64,000 bases of DNA from positions 1 through 64,000 of the forward strand of contig NZ_JAKMUU010000003.1 of assembly GCF_027570035.1 (NCBI RefSeq). The letters run 5' to 3'. A program made the position numbers and the translations under genes. Source of the DNA: Corynebacterium curieae. Lineage in GTDB: Bacteria > Actinomycetota > Actinomycetes > Mycobacteriales > Mycobacteriaceae. The notes beneath the pieces were generated by a model, which did no database searches, was not told the DNA's origin, and saw nothing but the letters and a program-made list of their open reading frames with translations. This document shows positions 18,474-27,586 of the stretch, piece by piece; within the stretch, counting starts at the first letter, position 1, and each line of letters begins with the position of its first letter.

Positions 18474-19425
18474 GCTTCCTCCTCCCCAGCGCATGGACGG
18501 ACCACAACACTAATGGCATGCCAGCCAAAGAAGTCACGATGCCCACTGGGGTCTCGGCCGGCGTCCAGATTGCCTGGCCAACCGAATCGGCCACCAAAAG
18601 CACCGCTGCTCCAACAATTCCAGCCATGCACAGCCCCATGCGGTGGTGCGGGCCGCACAGCCGCCACGCTACGGCCGCGGCCATCAACCCCAAGAAGCCA
18701 ATCGGCCCAGTTGCAGCTACGGCCGGAGCAATAAGCACTACCGCCGCCACAATGGCAGCCAACCGAATGCGCTCCGGCTTCGCGCCGACGGCACCGGCCA
18801 CGGCATCGCCTGCTACGAGCAAGTCCAGTGTTTTTGCACCGACTAAGGTCAAGGGAACCACGACCAGCACGGCAACCAGCGCCGGCATAATATCGTCCAA
18901 GCGCACACCGGCAAGCCGGCCAGAAAGCCATGACATCACCGTAGCCAGTTGAGCTTCATCTATCACCAAGAAAATGGAGGTCAAGGCGCTACACAGCGCG
19001 GAAACGGCAACGCCAACGAGCACCATGCGCTGAATGGCACCGCTCTTGCCGAGGCCCACCGTCACCCCAACAGCAATCCCCGCACCCAACAGCGCACCGG
19101 GCAACTGGTCAACACTCGAAGCTTCGTTTCCTATAAACATTGCTGTTGCGACTGCGCCCAGTGCCGCCCCCGAGTTCACACCAGTGATGGACGGATCGGC
19201 TAGCGGATTCGCGGTTGCCGTGCGCAGCAATAAGCCGCCTACCCCTAATGCGATACCGACGACCGTGGTGGCAAGGAGACGGTCCAAGGCCACGCTATGC
19301 AGCTCTTCTTCCAGCCACGGAGTATCAGCTGGCACCTGAACATGGCGAAGCCGCCACCACCACACGAAGGCGGCGGCAGCGGTTGCAAGGACCAGGCAGG
19401 CGCTGGCTTTAGTTCGTGGCGCCAC
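18463..19425 (-). CDS. Iron-siderophore ABC transporter permease (FepD-like)
   Basis: FecCD permease of 320 residues. The N-terminal segment TANPLADPSITGVNSGAALG and the coupling region TGPIGFLGLMAAAVAWRL are characteristic. The ATG overlaps the binding-protein stop by 1 bp. Forms the channel with the FepG-like neighbour. Confidence 0.93.
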   Translation of the reverse strand: MAPRTKASACLVLATAAAAFVWWWRLRHVQVPADTPWLEEELHSVALDRLLATTVVGIALGVGGLLLRTATANPLADPSITGVNSGAALGAVATAMFIGNEASSVDQLPGALLGAGIAVGVTVGLGKSGAIQRMVLVGVAVSALCSALTSIFLVIDEAQLATVMSWLSGRLAGVRLDDIMPALVAVLVVVPLTLVGAKTLDLLVAGDAVAGAVGAKPERIRLAAIVAAVVLIAPAVAATGPIGFLGLMAAAVAWRLCGPHHRMGLCMAGIVGAAVLLVADSVGQAIWTPAETPVGIVTSLAGMPLVLWSVHALGRRKHAA

Positions 19426-20300
19426 TACTTTTCAGCGGCGATCATGTCATCGAGCATGTGCTCGGCGGAAAGTGGCCCGCGGGCGCGCGACCAGATATCT
19501 TGGTCTACCTCTACGATGTCGCCGCTGCCCTTGGCATAGGGCGTCTTTTTAAACGCATCGACGTCCTTGTACATAAAGACTCGGTCAGCCTTCATGCCAG
19601 GGAGCTTATCGCCGGTCAGTTCCGCTACATCAGTCTTAGATTCGATGGATGACTTCTCACCTTCGAAGGCATAGTCATAGCCCACCTCACTTAGTAGCGA
19701 CTGGGGGAAGGAAGGGTTGACCCAGGTATAGAGCATCTCACTGGACCACCCGGCCACAACGGCACGGCTGCCCGGCTTTACCGCGTCCTTGGTTTGAGCA
19801 ATCTTATCCTCGATGCGCTGACGGACTTCTTTGGCCTTTTCCTCTTTACCGAGCTTGGCCGCGATCTCATCCATCGAGTCCAGGACGTCCGAATAAGTCT
19901 CATCTGCGTAGGATTCGGTCTGCGCGATCTCTTCCAGCTGCGGCATGATATCGGCTTGACGGGTAGGGCTAGCCAGGATCAGGTCCGGCTCCAAGGACTG
20001 GATAACCTCTAGGTTCGGCTGCTTGGCCTGGCCCACAGAGGTCGCCTGACCCAGCTGGCCTTTCAAAGTGGTCGGTGCCTCCGACTTACCGATTTCCACG
20101 ATTCCCACTGGGTCCACATCGAGGGCCTTGAGAATTTCCTCATAGCGCCAATCGAGCGCCACAACTCGCTCGATTTTCTTTTCTCCGTTTCCTTCCTTGG
20201 AAGAAGAATCAGAAGAACACGCAACAAGGCCTGCGCCTAGGGCTAAGGTGGCTACGAGTGCGATAACTGCACGCACATTCATGAAGTCTTTCTTTTGCAT
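19425..20300 (-). CDS. Siderophore-binding lipoprotein (second system)
   Basis: Lipoprotein of up to 291 residues that captures ferric siderophore outside the membrane. Signal peptide MNVRAVIALVATLALGAGLVAC ends in the lipobox LVAC. The domain carries the periplasmic-binding signature KIERVVALDWRYEEILKALD near 45-65 and QSLEPDLILAS. The start at 20300 is followed by another possible ATG at 20282 closer to the signal peptide. Unlike the first system, this gene is intact. Confidence 0.92.
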   Translation of the reverse strand: MQKKDFMNVRAVIALVATLALGAGLVACSSDSSSKEGNGEKKIERVVALDWRYEEILKALDVDPVGIVEIGKSEAPTTLKGQLGQATSVGQAKQPNLEVIQSLEPDLILASPTRQADIMPQLEEIAQTESYADETYSDVLDSMDEIAAKLGKEEKAKEVRQRIEDKIAQTKDAVKPGSRAVVAGWSSEMLYTWVNPSFPQSLLSEVGYDYAFEGEKSSIESKTDVAELTGDKLPGMKADRVFMYKDVDAFKKTPYAKGSGDIVEVDQDIWSRARGPLSAEHMLDDMIAAEK

Positions 20301-20317
20301 AGGCTTACCTTACCTAG
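20299..20317 (-). promoter_or_regulatory. Possible DtxR box at start of second siderophore operon
   Basis: The minus strand reads CTAGGTAAGGTAAGCCTAT, matching the DtxR consensus at about 13 of 19 positions. It overlaps the upstream start codon at 20300, which would suit repression, or favour the internal ATG at 20282. Confidence 0.45.
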
Positions 20318-20416
20318 ATAAGGGTTTGCTGTCTAGAGCCTGATTGCTACTTTCCTGATACAGACCATGTGGCCGCACGTTCACTAGATTCCACCCAGTA
20401 AGCAAAAATAAAAAAT

Positions 20417-20444
20417 GGCCCCCACCGGCGAACCAGTGAGGGCC
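20417..20444 (-). terminator. Terminator of initiator tRNA gene
   Basis: GGCCCTCACTGG pairs fully (with G-U pairs) with CCGGTGGGGGCC across a TTCG tetraloop and is followed by ATTTTTTATTTTT on the minus strand. Confidence 0.92.
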
Positions 20445-20451
20445 TGGAAGT

Positions 20452-20528
20452 TGGTAGCGGGGGCAGGATTCGAACCTACGACCTCTGGGTTATGAGCCCA
20501 GCGAGCTACCGAGCTGCTCCACCCCGCG
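20452..20528 (-). tRNA. Initiator tRNA-fMet (CAU)
   Basis: Full cloverleaf on the minus strand: acceptor CGCGGGG/CCCCGCT with an unpaired C1-U72, anticodon stem CTGGG/CCCAG with loop CTCATAA, T-arm GTAGGTTCGAATCCTGC. The unpaired first position and the three G-C pairs by the anticodon mark it as initiator, not elongator. CCA follows in the DNA, possibly by chance. Confidence 0.95.
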
Positions 20529-20622
20529 TCGAGATGACTTCCATCATCTGCGCTTGAACAGTGCGTTAACACAAAGTGTATTCGCTCTGTCCTGGCGACT
20601 CATGTAACTATACATACGGAAA

Positions 20623-20653
20623 GGCACCTACCCAAATCCGCTGGGCAGGTGCC
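20623..20653 (-). terminator. Terminator of UPF0182 gene
   Basis: GGCACCTGCCCA pairs with TGGGTAGGTGCC and is followed by TTTCC on the minus strand, 27 bp past the gene's stop. Confidence 0.85.
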
Positions 20654-20680
20654 TTATTGACCACTTTTAGAGGACCGGAA

Positions 20681-23600
20681 CTACTTGTCCGTCTTCTGAT
20701 AAGACTCCACAGCCTTATCGAGCTCATCTAGGGCGCGTCCGTATTCCTCGAAGGAACCATCGCGTGCATCCTCAAGGCCCTTCAAAGCCTTGTTGATGTC
20801 ATCGATGGCGCCAGCCTGGTCGGAAGAGGAAGGTGCAGAGGCCGGGGCCGAAGGCTTGTCCTCCTTGGCATCCTTCTTATCCTTGTCGTCCTTGGCACCA
20901 TCCTTGTCCTCAGAATCGCCTTCGACTTCCTCAATGTTTTGGGCAGCCTTCGCGTCGATTCCAACTTGTTCAAGGGCATCACCAATAGTCGGGGCGTAGC
21001 CTACGCGACCCTTATAGGATACGAGTACGCGCAGCAGCTTCGGGAAGGCAGAGGCCTGGTCCTTGCGCTGGGAGTAGATCGGCTCGAGGTACAGGATTTC
21101 GCCGCCACCTACCGGCAGGGCCAGCAGGTTACCGTTATGCAGGTCATTGGTTCCCTCCCACAGAGTGCGGTCGCGGGCGACCTGGTCGGACGACATCATC
21201 GCATCCTGCGCCTGCTTCGGGCCCTGGGTCTGCGTATTGGTGGGCAGCACGCGCACGGTGATATCACCATAATTCTCCGGATCGGAGGAGACAGCCATGT
21301 GCGCAGACAGGAACTCGCGGTTGAGACCACGGTAGGACGTGGTCAGCTGGAAGGTCGGCTTGCCGGTCTTCGGATCTGCGGCCATCACGTAGTACGGCGG
21401 CTGATTGAGCTGGCGGGATTCCTCCGCGGTGGGATCGTTCGGCACGGACCAGAAGGCATCGTTATTGAAGAAGACGTTCGGGTCATCCACGTGGTAGCGC
21501 GCCAACAGGTCGCGCTGCACCTTGAACATATCCTCCGGGTAACGGAAGTGCTGGCGTAGCTCGTCGGAGATCTCTGCTTCTGGCTTGACGACGTCCGGGA
21601 ACACACCCTCCCAAGCCTTGAGCACCGGATCATTCTTGTCGAACTCGTAGAGGTCCACGCTGCCGTCATAGGCATCAACGGTGGCCTTTACCGAGTTACG
21701 GATATAGCCCACTTTGTCATTGACAAGGCGTTGGGTGGTGCCATCAGGATTGAGGGTGTCCTGGGTGGCGTCGGAAAGCGAGGCACGCTGGGAGTAAGGC
21801 AGGGATTCCAAAGTGGTATAACCATCCACAATCCACTTCAAGCGGCCATCAACCACGGCCGGGTAGGTGGCAGAATCGGTGGTCAACCACGGAGCAACCT
21901 TCTCCACGCGCTCGCGGGGATCGCGGTCATACAGCAGCTTTGACTCGCTACCCACGCGGTCAGAAAGCAGGAAGTTCAGCTCGCGGTACTTGGCGGCATA
22001 CATGGTGCGGTCAAAGATATTGCCAATGCCAACGCCACCCTTACCGTCGTAGGTGTAGGTAGAGCTATCGGTGTCATACTCCACCGGGTTATCGCCGGTC
22101 TGGCCGGTGATCGCGTAGTCCATTCCGTCGGCCGCACCGGCAATAACCGGGCCATAGTAGATGCGCGGCTGGTCTACCTTGATGCCTAGGGACTTCTCGG
22201 CGTCCTGAGTTTCGCCTTCGCCTTCTGACTCGCCGGCCTGAGTCTGCAGGTCAGAAACGGTGAAAATGGGGAAGCCACCGCGGGCGGAACCCGCATCGCG
22301 GGCTACCTCATCGACCTTATTAGCCTGCGCTGCCACAAATCCGTTGCCGTGGGTATAGACAGTGTGTCGGTTAATCCAGTCTGACTGGTTCTCCCGCAAC
22401 TCATTCGGATCCAGCTCGCGGGCTGCCACAACGAAGTCACGCTTCTTGCCATCGATCTCATAGCGGTCCATCGATAGCGTCTCCGGGAAACCGTAGAAGT
22501 TCTTCAGCTGCTGCATCTGGGTAAAGGTGGGAGAAAGGATCTCCGGATCCAGCAGACGAAGGTTATTGATGGTGGCGTTATCAGAGGCCACCTTGTCATC
22601 GGAGACTTCATCCCCGCCGCCCCAGTTGTCTTCATAGGTGACGTGGTCATCTGTTAGCCCATAAGCAAAACGCGTGGCCTCAATATTGCGGGCAATAGAT
22701 TCTTCTTCCTTAGCCTGACGGTTAGGCTGCACGGAAAAGCGCTCCATGAGCAACGGCCATGCCTGGCCGATAACCAGCGAGGACAGCAACATCAGCACCA
22801 CGGCCAGGCCGGGAATGCGCAGGTCCTTGATGACGATAGCCATGAACAAGGCCACCGCCACAAAAACGCCAATAATCATCAAGATGATTTTCGCCGGTAG
22901 GTAGGCGTGAATATCGGTATAGGAACCACCGGTGAAAAGATCGTGCTGGGTATACAGTAGCTCGTAGCGCTCCAGCCAATATCCAATGACCTGAGCAACC
23001 ATCCACAAGCCCGCGGTAACCGCCAGCTGCAAACGGGCTGGGCGGGAGATGGAGCCGCGCACGCCGGCGGCCTTATTGCCTATGCGGATGCCGCCGAGTA
23101 TGTAGTGGCCGAAAAGGGCGATGAGGAACGCCAAGATCAGCAGGATAGAAATGGTACTAACCACAATCTTCAGCACTGGAAGTGTGAAGGCATAAAAGCC
23201 TAGGTCGTGGTGGAACTGGGCGTCCTGTTCGCCGAATTCTTGGCCGTTGAGAAACAGCAAGACCGTGCGCCAATTGGACTGTCCAATAAAACCGGCGATA
23301 ATGCCGACGATGGCGGGGAAGACTTTAAAGAAGACACCCATGGACTTCTCAATGGACTTACGGTACTGGTACACCGGCGAGTTCAGGTCCCCCAAGTCGA
23401 GCGAATCTGGACGCCCGCGCCACGCGAAAAATCCGGCCGCCCACACCACGGCAGCGGCGATGAGGCCGAAGATGATAAAGAGGACTATCCGCGCAATAAT
23501 CGCGGTGGTGAAGACGTTCCGGTATTCAATCGCACCAAACCACCTCCAATCCGTGTATAAGCCCACCAACATGGGGCCGATGAACAAGAGGACGGCAATG

Positions 23601-23686
23601 ACGGCCGCAATAATTGTCGCGACCCGTGGGGGCCGCTTCAACGGGGCGGCTGGTGTGGATGACCCTAAGGACAACGCCAGCTCCAA
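20681..23686 (-). CDS. UPF0182 family large membrane protein
   Basis: A 1001-residue protein of a family conserved in actinobacteria with unknown function (M. tuberculosis homologue Rv3193c). Seven hydrophobic segments lie in the first 330 residues. A long extracytoplasmic region follows, with segments such as MYAAKYRELNFLLSDRVG. An acidic Lys/Glu/Asp-rich stretch near 905-935 precedes a helical end. No ATG is available near the 5' end; TTG 23686 opens the frame and TTG 23641 (KRPPRVATIIAAV) is an alternative, so the start is uncertain. Divergent from the next gene. Confidence 0.93.
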   Translation of the reverse strand: MELALSLGSSTPAAPLKRPPRVATIIAAVIAVLLFIGPMLVGLYTDWRWFGAIEYRNVFTTAIIARIVLFIIFGLIAAAVVWAAGFFAWRGRPDSLDLGDLNSPVYQYRKSIEKSMGVFFKVFPAIVGIIAGFIGQSNWRTVLLFLNGQEFGEQDAQFHHDLGFYAFTLPVLKIVVSTISILLILAFLIALFGHYILGGIRIGNKAAGVRGSISRPARLQLAVTAGLWMVAQVIGYWLERYELLYTQHDLFTGGSYTDIHAYLPAKIILMIIGVFVAVALFMAIVIKDLRIPGLAVVLMLLSSLVIGQAWPLLMERFSVQPNRQAKEEESIARNIEATRFAYGLTDDHVTYEDNWGGGDEVSDDKVASDNATINNLRLLDPEILSPTFTQMQQLKNFYGFPETLSMDRYEIDGKKRDFVVAARELDPNELRENQSDWINRHTVYTHGNGFVAAQANKVDEVARDAGSARGGFPIFTVSDLQTQAGESEGEGETQDAEKSLGIKVDQPRIYYGPVIAGAADGMDYAITGQTGDNPVEYDTDSSTYTYDGKGGVGIGNIFDRTMYAAKYRELNFLLSDRVGSESKLLYDRDPRERVEKVAPWLTTDSATYPAVVDGRLKWIVDGYTTLESLPYSQRASLSDATQDTLNPDGTTQRLVNDKVGYIRNSVKATVDAYDGSVDLYEFDKNDPVLKAWEGVFPDVVKPEAEISDELRQHFRYPEDMFKVQRDLLARYHVDDPNVFFNNDAFWSVPNDPTAEESRQLNQPPYYVMAADPKTGKPTFQLTTSYRGLNREFLSAHMAVSSDPENYGDITVRVLPTNTQTQGPKQAQDAMMSSDQVARDRTLWEGTNDLHNGNLLALPVGGGEILYLEPIYSQRKDQASAFPKLLRVLVSYKGRVGYAPTIGDALEQVGIDAKAAQNIEEVEGDSEDKDGAKDDKDKKDAKEDKPSAPASAPSSSDQAGAIDDINKALKGLEDARDGSFEEYGRALDELDKAVESYQKTDK

Positions 23687-23764
23687 TCAAATAGTGCGAA
23701 TTTAAAACCTGTAGACTTCTTCCAGCTTAAGGAAGCAATACACAGATAACGAATAAGGATGTTT

Positions 23765-24301
23765 ATGAGTTCCCCCGAATTAACACAGCCAGCTTTAAAC
23801 CGCGCGATGACCGAAGCCGTGGAATTCGTCCACGCCGAGGGCTGGGATGCCCGCCCCACTATCTTCGCGCTGGTTCCTACCCACTTGGTAGCGGATCAGC
23901 TTGCCGCGCTCGATGAAGAGGACGCAGCGCCGCTTACCCTCATCGTGCAGGATAATGTGCCCGAAAACATTGAGCCCGGTTCTGAGCAGCTGGCCGATTA
24001 TGTCTCCCGCCTCGCCTGGCCGCGGGAGGTGGCCGGCGTGATCCTGGCCCAAGAAATCAAGTTCCGCGATACCTCCAGCGAGGACCCCTCCCCTCGCCCG
24101 GCACGCCTGTTTTCCGGTGCGCTGCGTGAGGAAGGCATCGAAACCACGCTGCTGCAGTTGCGCCCCACAGAGGAAGAACTGGAAGCGACCGGACCATTCG
24201 CGCAAGATGATATCCAGCTGCGCGGTGGCCCCCAAGTGGCGCCGGGGGTCATTGCCGCCCTGCGCTATGGGCTGAGCCAGGACCCGGATGAACTAGATTA
24301 G
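23765..24301 (+). CDS. PPA1309 family protein
   Basis: A 178-residue soluble protein of the actinobacterial PPA1309 family, function unknown. I chose ATG 23765 (MSSPELTQPALN...) because AAGGA sits 7 nt upstream; the ATG at 23759 overlaps that ribosome-binding site. Family segments AVEFVHAEGWDARPTIFALVPT and SRLAWPREVAGVILAQE are seen. Conserved next to UPF0182 and the Lon-like protease in related genomes. Confidence 0.85.
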   Translation: MSSPELTQPALNRAMTEAVEFVHAEGWDARPTIFALVPTHLVADQLAALDEEDAAPLTLIVQDNVPENIEPGSEQLADYVSRLAWPREVAGVILAQEIKFRDTSSEDPSPRPARLFSGALREEGIETTLLQLRPTEEELEATGPFAQDDIQLRGGPQVAPGVIAALRYGLSQDPDELD

Positions 24302-24347
24302 ACTGGAAAGACATTTCTCGCCTGCGACTAAGGAGCATGTTCCCACC

Positions 24348-25010
24348 GTGCGACGCATTACTCTCACCCGCCTGACCCCCGTCCGCGCCACCGCCGCAGC
24401 GCTGCTGCTGGGTGTGGGCGTAAGCGCTGCCGGTTGTTCTTCGGACGAAACCGCGCCTGCCGACGCCCCCGTGGAAACCACCACTGCCGAAACCGAGTCC
24501 GCCACCACCAGCGCAGAAACCGCTGCGGTGTCCAGTACCGAATCCAGTGCTGAATCCAGCGCTAAGTCGAGCACGGAGGCGGCATCCGAAGGGGCGTCCG
24601 AGGGGGCGTCGGCAAGCAAAGAGCCCAATAGCGAGAAATTGGAAAAGTCCGTGGCCAAAGCCTATGAGATTTTCTCCCCCGTAGCGCCCCAAGAACTTTT
24701 TGCGCACTTCGACCGCTGCGATTCCACGGGAGGGGACGATTCCTATAACTGCTCCGGCCCGAAGGTAGGCCAGTTCCAGTTCTTCCGCTCGCACTCCAAG
24801 GCGAAGCAAACCACGCAGGTATTAACCGAGCTGCGCAGCTCGCAGGTCATTGAGGATAGCGGTGACCGCGTCGTGGGCTGGTCCACGCTGGGAACCACCG
24901 CGGTCATCACCGTAGTGGACAATAAAGAAGGCATGGTTATGCAGCAGATGATCTCCTCCGACCAAGAAGACCCAGAAGAGAAGATCAAGGAGCTCGGCCT
25001 AGCTAAATAG
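24348..25010 (+). CDS. Putative lipoprotein with Ser/Thr/Glu-rich linker
   Basis: A 220-residue protein from a GTG start. A signal peptide ends in the lipobox SAAGC, predicting a lipid-anchored surface protein. A low-complexity linker (about 30-95, Thr/Ser/Glu/Ala) leads to a compact C-terminal domain with two cysteines (FDRCDSTGGDDSYNCSG). I do not recognise the domain. The linker contains the dispersed 16-mer at 24602 and a one-mismatch copy near 24457. Confidence 0.85.
   Translation: MRRITLTRLTPVRATAAALLLGVGVSAAGCSSDETAPADAPVETTTAETESATTSAETAAVSSTESSAESSAKSSTEAASEGASEGASASKEPNSEKLEKSVAKAYEIFSPVAPQELFAHFDRCDSTGGDDSYNCSGPKVGQFQFFRSHSKAKQTTQVLTELRSSQVIEDSGDRVVGWSTLGTTAVITVVDNKEGMVMQQMISSDQEDPEEKIKELGLAK
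24602..24617 (+). repeat. Dispersed motif copy GGGGGCGTCGGCAAGC
   Basis: Full 16-base form of the window-wide motif, coding GASAS in the lipoprotein linker. It is preceded by the related GGGGCGTCCGA, as if partly duplicated in tandem. Confidence 0.65.
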
Positions 25011-25015
25011 GCCGG

Positions 25016-26080
25016 CTACTGGCAGGTTTTAATTTCCTTGCCAGCTGCGAAGTCCTTCATCGTGGACACCGCTTCATCCAAGCTGGAAACTTCCGCGATG
25101 GGCATATCGCCGTGGTCGCTCGCGGCGGCCTCGGAGCAATTATCCTTTGGCGCGAGGAAAAGCTCCGCGCCGGCCTCGTGCGCCGCGGCGATTTTATGTT
25201 GGATACCCCCAATGGGGCCCACTTTGCCATCTTCCTGAATCGTGCCAGTACCGGCCACGAATCTACCGCCCGTGAGGTCTTCTTCGCTGAGCTTATCTAT
25301 GACCGCCAAGGTAAACATCATGCCGGCGGAAGGCCCGCCAATATCCTGCAGGTTGTACTTCACCTCGATATCATCCTGCGGAACGGAGAGCATAGCGATG
25401 CCCAGCATCGCCTGCCCCTTCTGGTGCGGGTTCTCCCCTAGCTCAATCTCTTCTTCTTGTTTGGTCCCGCCACGTTTTACGGTCAGCGTGACCTTATTGC
25501 CGGGGCTCTTTTTCTTAATGATGTCTTGGACCTCACCCGGCTCAGAGACATCTCTGCCTTCTACCGCGGTGATGACATCATCCTTTTTCAACTTGCCCTG
25601 GGCCGCGCCCTTATCTAGGACTTCCGCGATGGTGATCTTTACCGGCAGATGCAAGTAATCCATGGCCGCCACGGTGGCTGCAGACTCGGACTGGGTAAAG
25701 GCCTGCTTATTGGACTCTTCTACTTCCTTATCGCTCATATTCTGCGGAATGACGGTATCAATAGGCACGATGGTGTCATCCGTCATCATCCAGCGCCCCA
25801 GCGCCTGCGCCAGAGTCATATTGGTGCGAACGGATACCGTGGTCATGTTGAGATGACCATCCGTGTCATAGGTTTTTGGAGCCTTAACGTCTACGACCTC
25901 GGTGCCGTCCACCTCACCTAATGTATCCACCGTGGGGCCTGGGCCTTCGGCGGCATAAGGGACGGTTAATGACACATCGGTGCCCGGGATATGGTCGAGC
26001 GATACCAACGCACCGGTGAGGACGACGGGGATAGCACCCCACGCGATGGTGCGGACGCGACGGCTAGCAGGAGAATTCAC
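25016..26080 (-). CDS. Membrane-anchored PDZ/Lon-like serine protease (YlbL type)
   Basis: A 354-residue protein with an N-terminal membrane anchor (about 8-28) and an exported body. A PDZ-like domain (VLDKGAAQGKLKKDDVITAV...) precedes a Lon-type catalytic domain. The catalytic serine lies in DIGGPSAGMMF and the lysine in GPIGGIQHKIAAA. Family S16, homologue of Rv3194c. Substrates are unknown; B. subtilis YlbL degrades a checkpoint protein. Its stop faces the lipoprotein gene 6 bp away. Confidence 0.92.
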   Translation of the reverse strand: MNSPASRRVRTIAWGAIPVVLTGALVSLDHIPGTDVSLTVPYAAEGPGPTVDTLGEVDGTEVVDVKAPKTYDTDGHLNMTTVSVRTNMTLAQALGRWMMTDDTIVPIDTVIPQNMSDKEVEESNKQAFTQSESAATVAAMDYLHLPVKITIAEVLDKGAAQGKLKKDDVITAVEGRDVSEPGEVQDIIKKKSPGNKVTLTVKRGGTKQEEEIELGENPHQKGQAMLGIAMLSVPQDDIEVKYNLQDIGGPSAGMMFTLAVIDKLSEEDLTGGRFVAGTGTIQEDGKVGPIGGIQHKIAAAHEAGAELFLAPKDNCSEAAASDHGDMPIAEVSSLDEAVSTMKDFAAGKEIKTCQ

Positions 26081-26173
26081 GAATCAATACCCTACAACCT
26101 TTGCCGTAGTGTTCGCTGTCAGCGTTGCGGCGATCATGGAAAGTAGCCGGTTGGTGCCGGTAGATTAGGACGC

Positions 26174-27586
26174 ATGAGCAACGGATTCGGTTTTTCTTTC
26201 CCCAATAACGATGACGACGATAATGACGGACGTCGTGACCAGAACCCGTTCGGCGCATTCGGCGGCGCTAATGGTGGCGGCCTCGGTGACATGCTGAACC
26301 AGTTCGGTCAGATGCTGTCCGGCATGGGCTCTTCCATGAACTCCCCGGAAAATTCCGGCCCCGTTAACTACGACATGGCCAAGCGCATCGCCTTGCAGCA
26401 AATCTCGCAATCTAAGAGCGTGAGCGCGGATGATACGAAGGCCGTGGAGGAATCCGAACGGCTGGCAGAGCTGTGGCTCGATGATGCCACCTACCTGCCC
26501 ACCGCCTCGGGGACGGCCAAGGCGTGGAACTCCAAGCAGTGGCTGGAAGAAACCATGCCCGCTTGGCAGCGCATGGTGACCCCAGTGGCTGAGCATATGA
26601 ACGATGCGCAGATGGAATCGATGCCGGAAGAAGCCCGCGAAATGATGGGCCCGATGACCAAGATGATGAGCCAGATGTCTGGCATGAACTTTGGCATGCA
26701 GCTTGGCCACGCCTTGGGTGATCTAGCCTCCCAGGCGCTGACCGGCTCTGATTTCGGCCTGCCCATCGCTCCGGCCAATACCGTGGCACTGCTGCCACAG
26801 ACCATCCAGAAGGTCGCCCGCGAGCTCAATATTCCTGGCCAGGAGGTGCTGGTTTATATTGCCGCACGCGAGGCCGCGCGCCAGCGCCTGTTTAAGCACG
26901 TGCCATGGTTGGTAGAGCGCATCGTCTCCTCCGTGGAGGAATACGCCATCGGTTTGGTCATTGACACCTCCCATTTGGAGGAAGTCACCCGCGAGCTCAA
27001 CCTAGAGTCTGGCGATCCGCAGGCAATCCAGGACGCAATGAGCAAGCTACAGGGCATGGACCTCTCCCCGCGCATCACGTCCAAGAACACTGCGGCCGCA
27101 TCCCGCCTCGAAACGCTGCTGGCTTTGGTAGAAGGCTGGGCCGAGCACGTCGTTACCGAGGCACTTGGCGAGCGCATCCCGTCCACGTCTAAGCTGACCC
27201 AAGCATGGGCACACCGCCGCAGCACCGGTGGTTCCGCTGAGAACGCCTTCAGCAAGGTCGTCGGCATCGAGCTCAATGCCCCTAAGGTTTCTGAAGCTGC
27301 AGAGCTGTGGCGCCGCGCCACCGTTGCCGTAGGTGCAGAAAAACGCGATAAGGCATGGGATCACCCTGACTTCCTGCCTACGGCAGAGCACTTAGATAAC
27401 CCAGCCGCCTTCATTGACTCCCTGCTCGATGACGGCCCTGATGAGGGTTTTGAAGAGGAGTTTGCCAAGTTGGAAGAAATGCTGAAAAACGGCGAAGATT
27501 CTTCTGACAAGCCAACGGACGAGAACAAGGGAACCGAAGATAAGGACGATAAGAAAGATAAGGGCAACGAGGGCGACGAAAACTAG
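26174..27586 (+). CDS. DUF2342-type 'zinc-dependent metalloprotease' family protein
   Basis: A 470-residue cytosolic protein matching the actinobacterial DUF2342 family (Rv3195-like): Asn/Asp/Gly-rich N-terminus, MTKMMSQMSGMNFGMQLGHALG near 160-180, AAREAARQRLFKHVPWL near 230-250 and LALVEGWAEHVV near 315. Although the family is named a metalloprotease, I see no HExxH motif, so proteolytic activity is doubtful. The C-terminal tail is highly acidic and lysine-rich. Divergent from the Lon-like protease. Confidence 0.88.
   Translation: MSNGFGFSFPNNDDDDNDGRRDQNPFGAFGGANGGGLGDMLNQFGQMLSGMGSSMNSPENSGPVNYDMAKRIALQQISQSKSVSADDTKAVEESERLAELWLDDATYLPTASGTAKAWNSKQWLEETMPAWQRMVTPVAEHMNDAQMESMPEEAREMMGPMTKMMSQMSGMNFGMQLGHALGDLASQALTGSDFGLPIAPANTVALLPQTIQKVARELNIPGQEVLVYIAAREAARQRLFKHVPWLVERIVSSVEEYAIGLVIDTSHLEEVTRELNLESGDPQAIQDAMSKLQGMDLSPRITSKNTAAASRLETLLALVEGWAEHVVTEALGERIPSTSKLTQAWAHRRSTGGSAENAFSKVVGIELNAPKVSEAAELWRRATVAVGAEKRDKAWDHPDFLPTAEHLDNPAAFIDSLLDDGPDEGFEEEFAKLEEMLKNGEDSSDKPTDENKGTEDKDDKKDKGNEGDEN

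Noticed and set aside
23765-27586. Genomic island of accessory proteases
   Set aside because: The order matches the conserved actinobacterial Rv3193c-Rv3198c region and there are no mobile-element marks.
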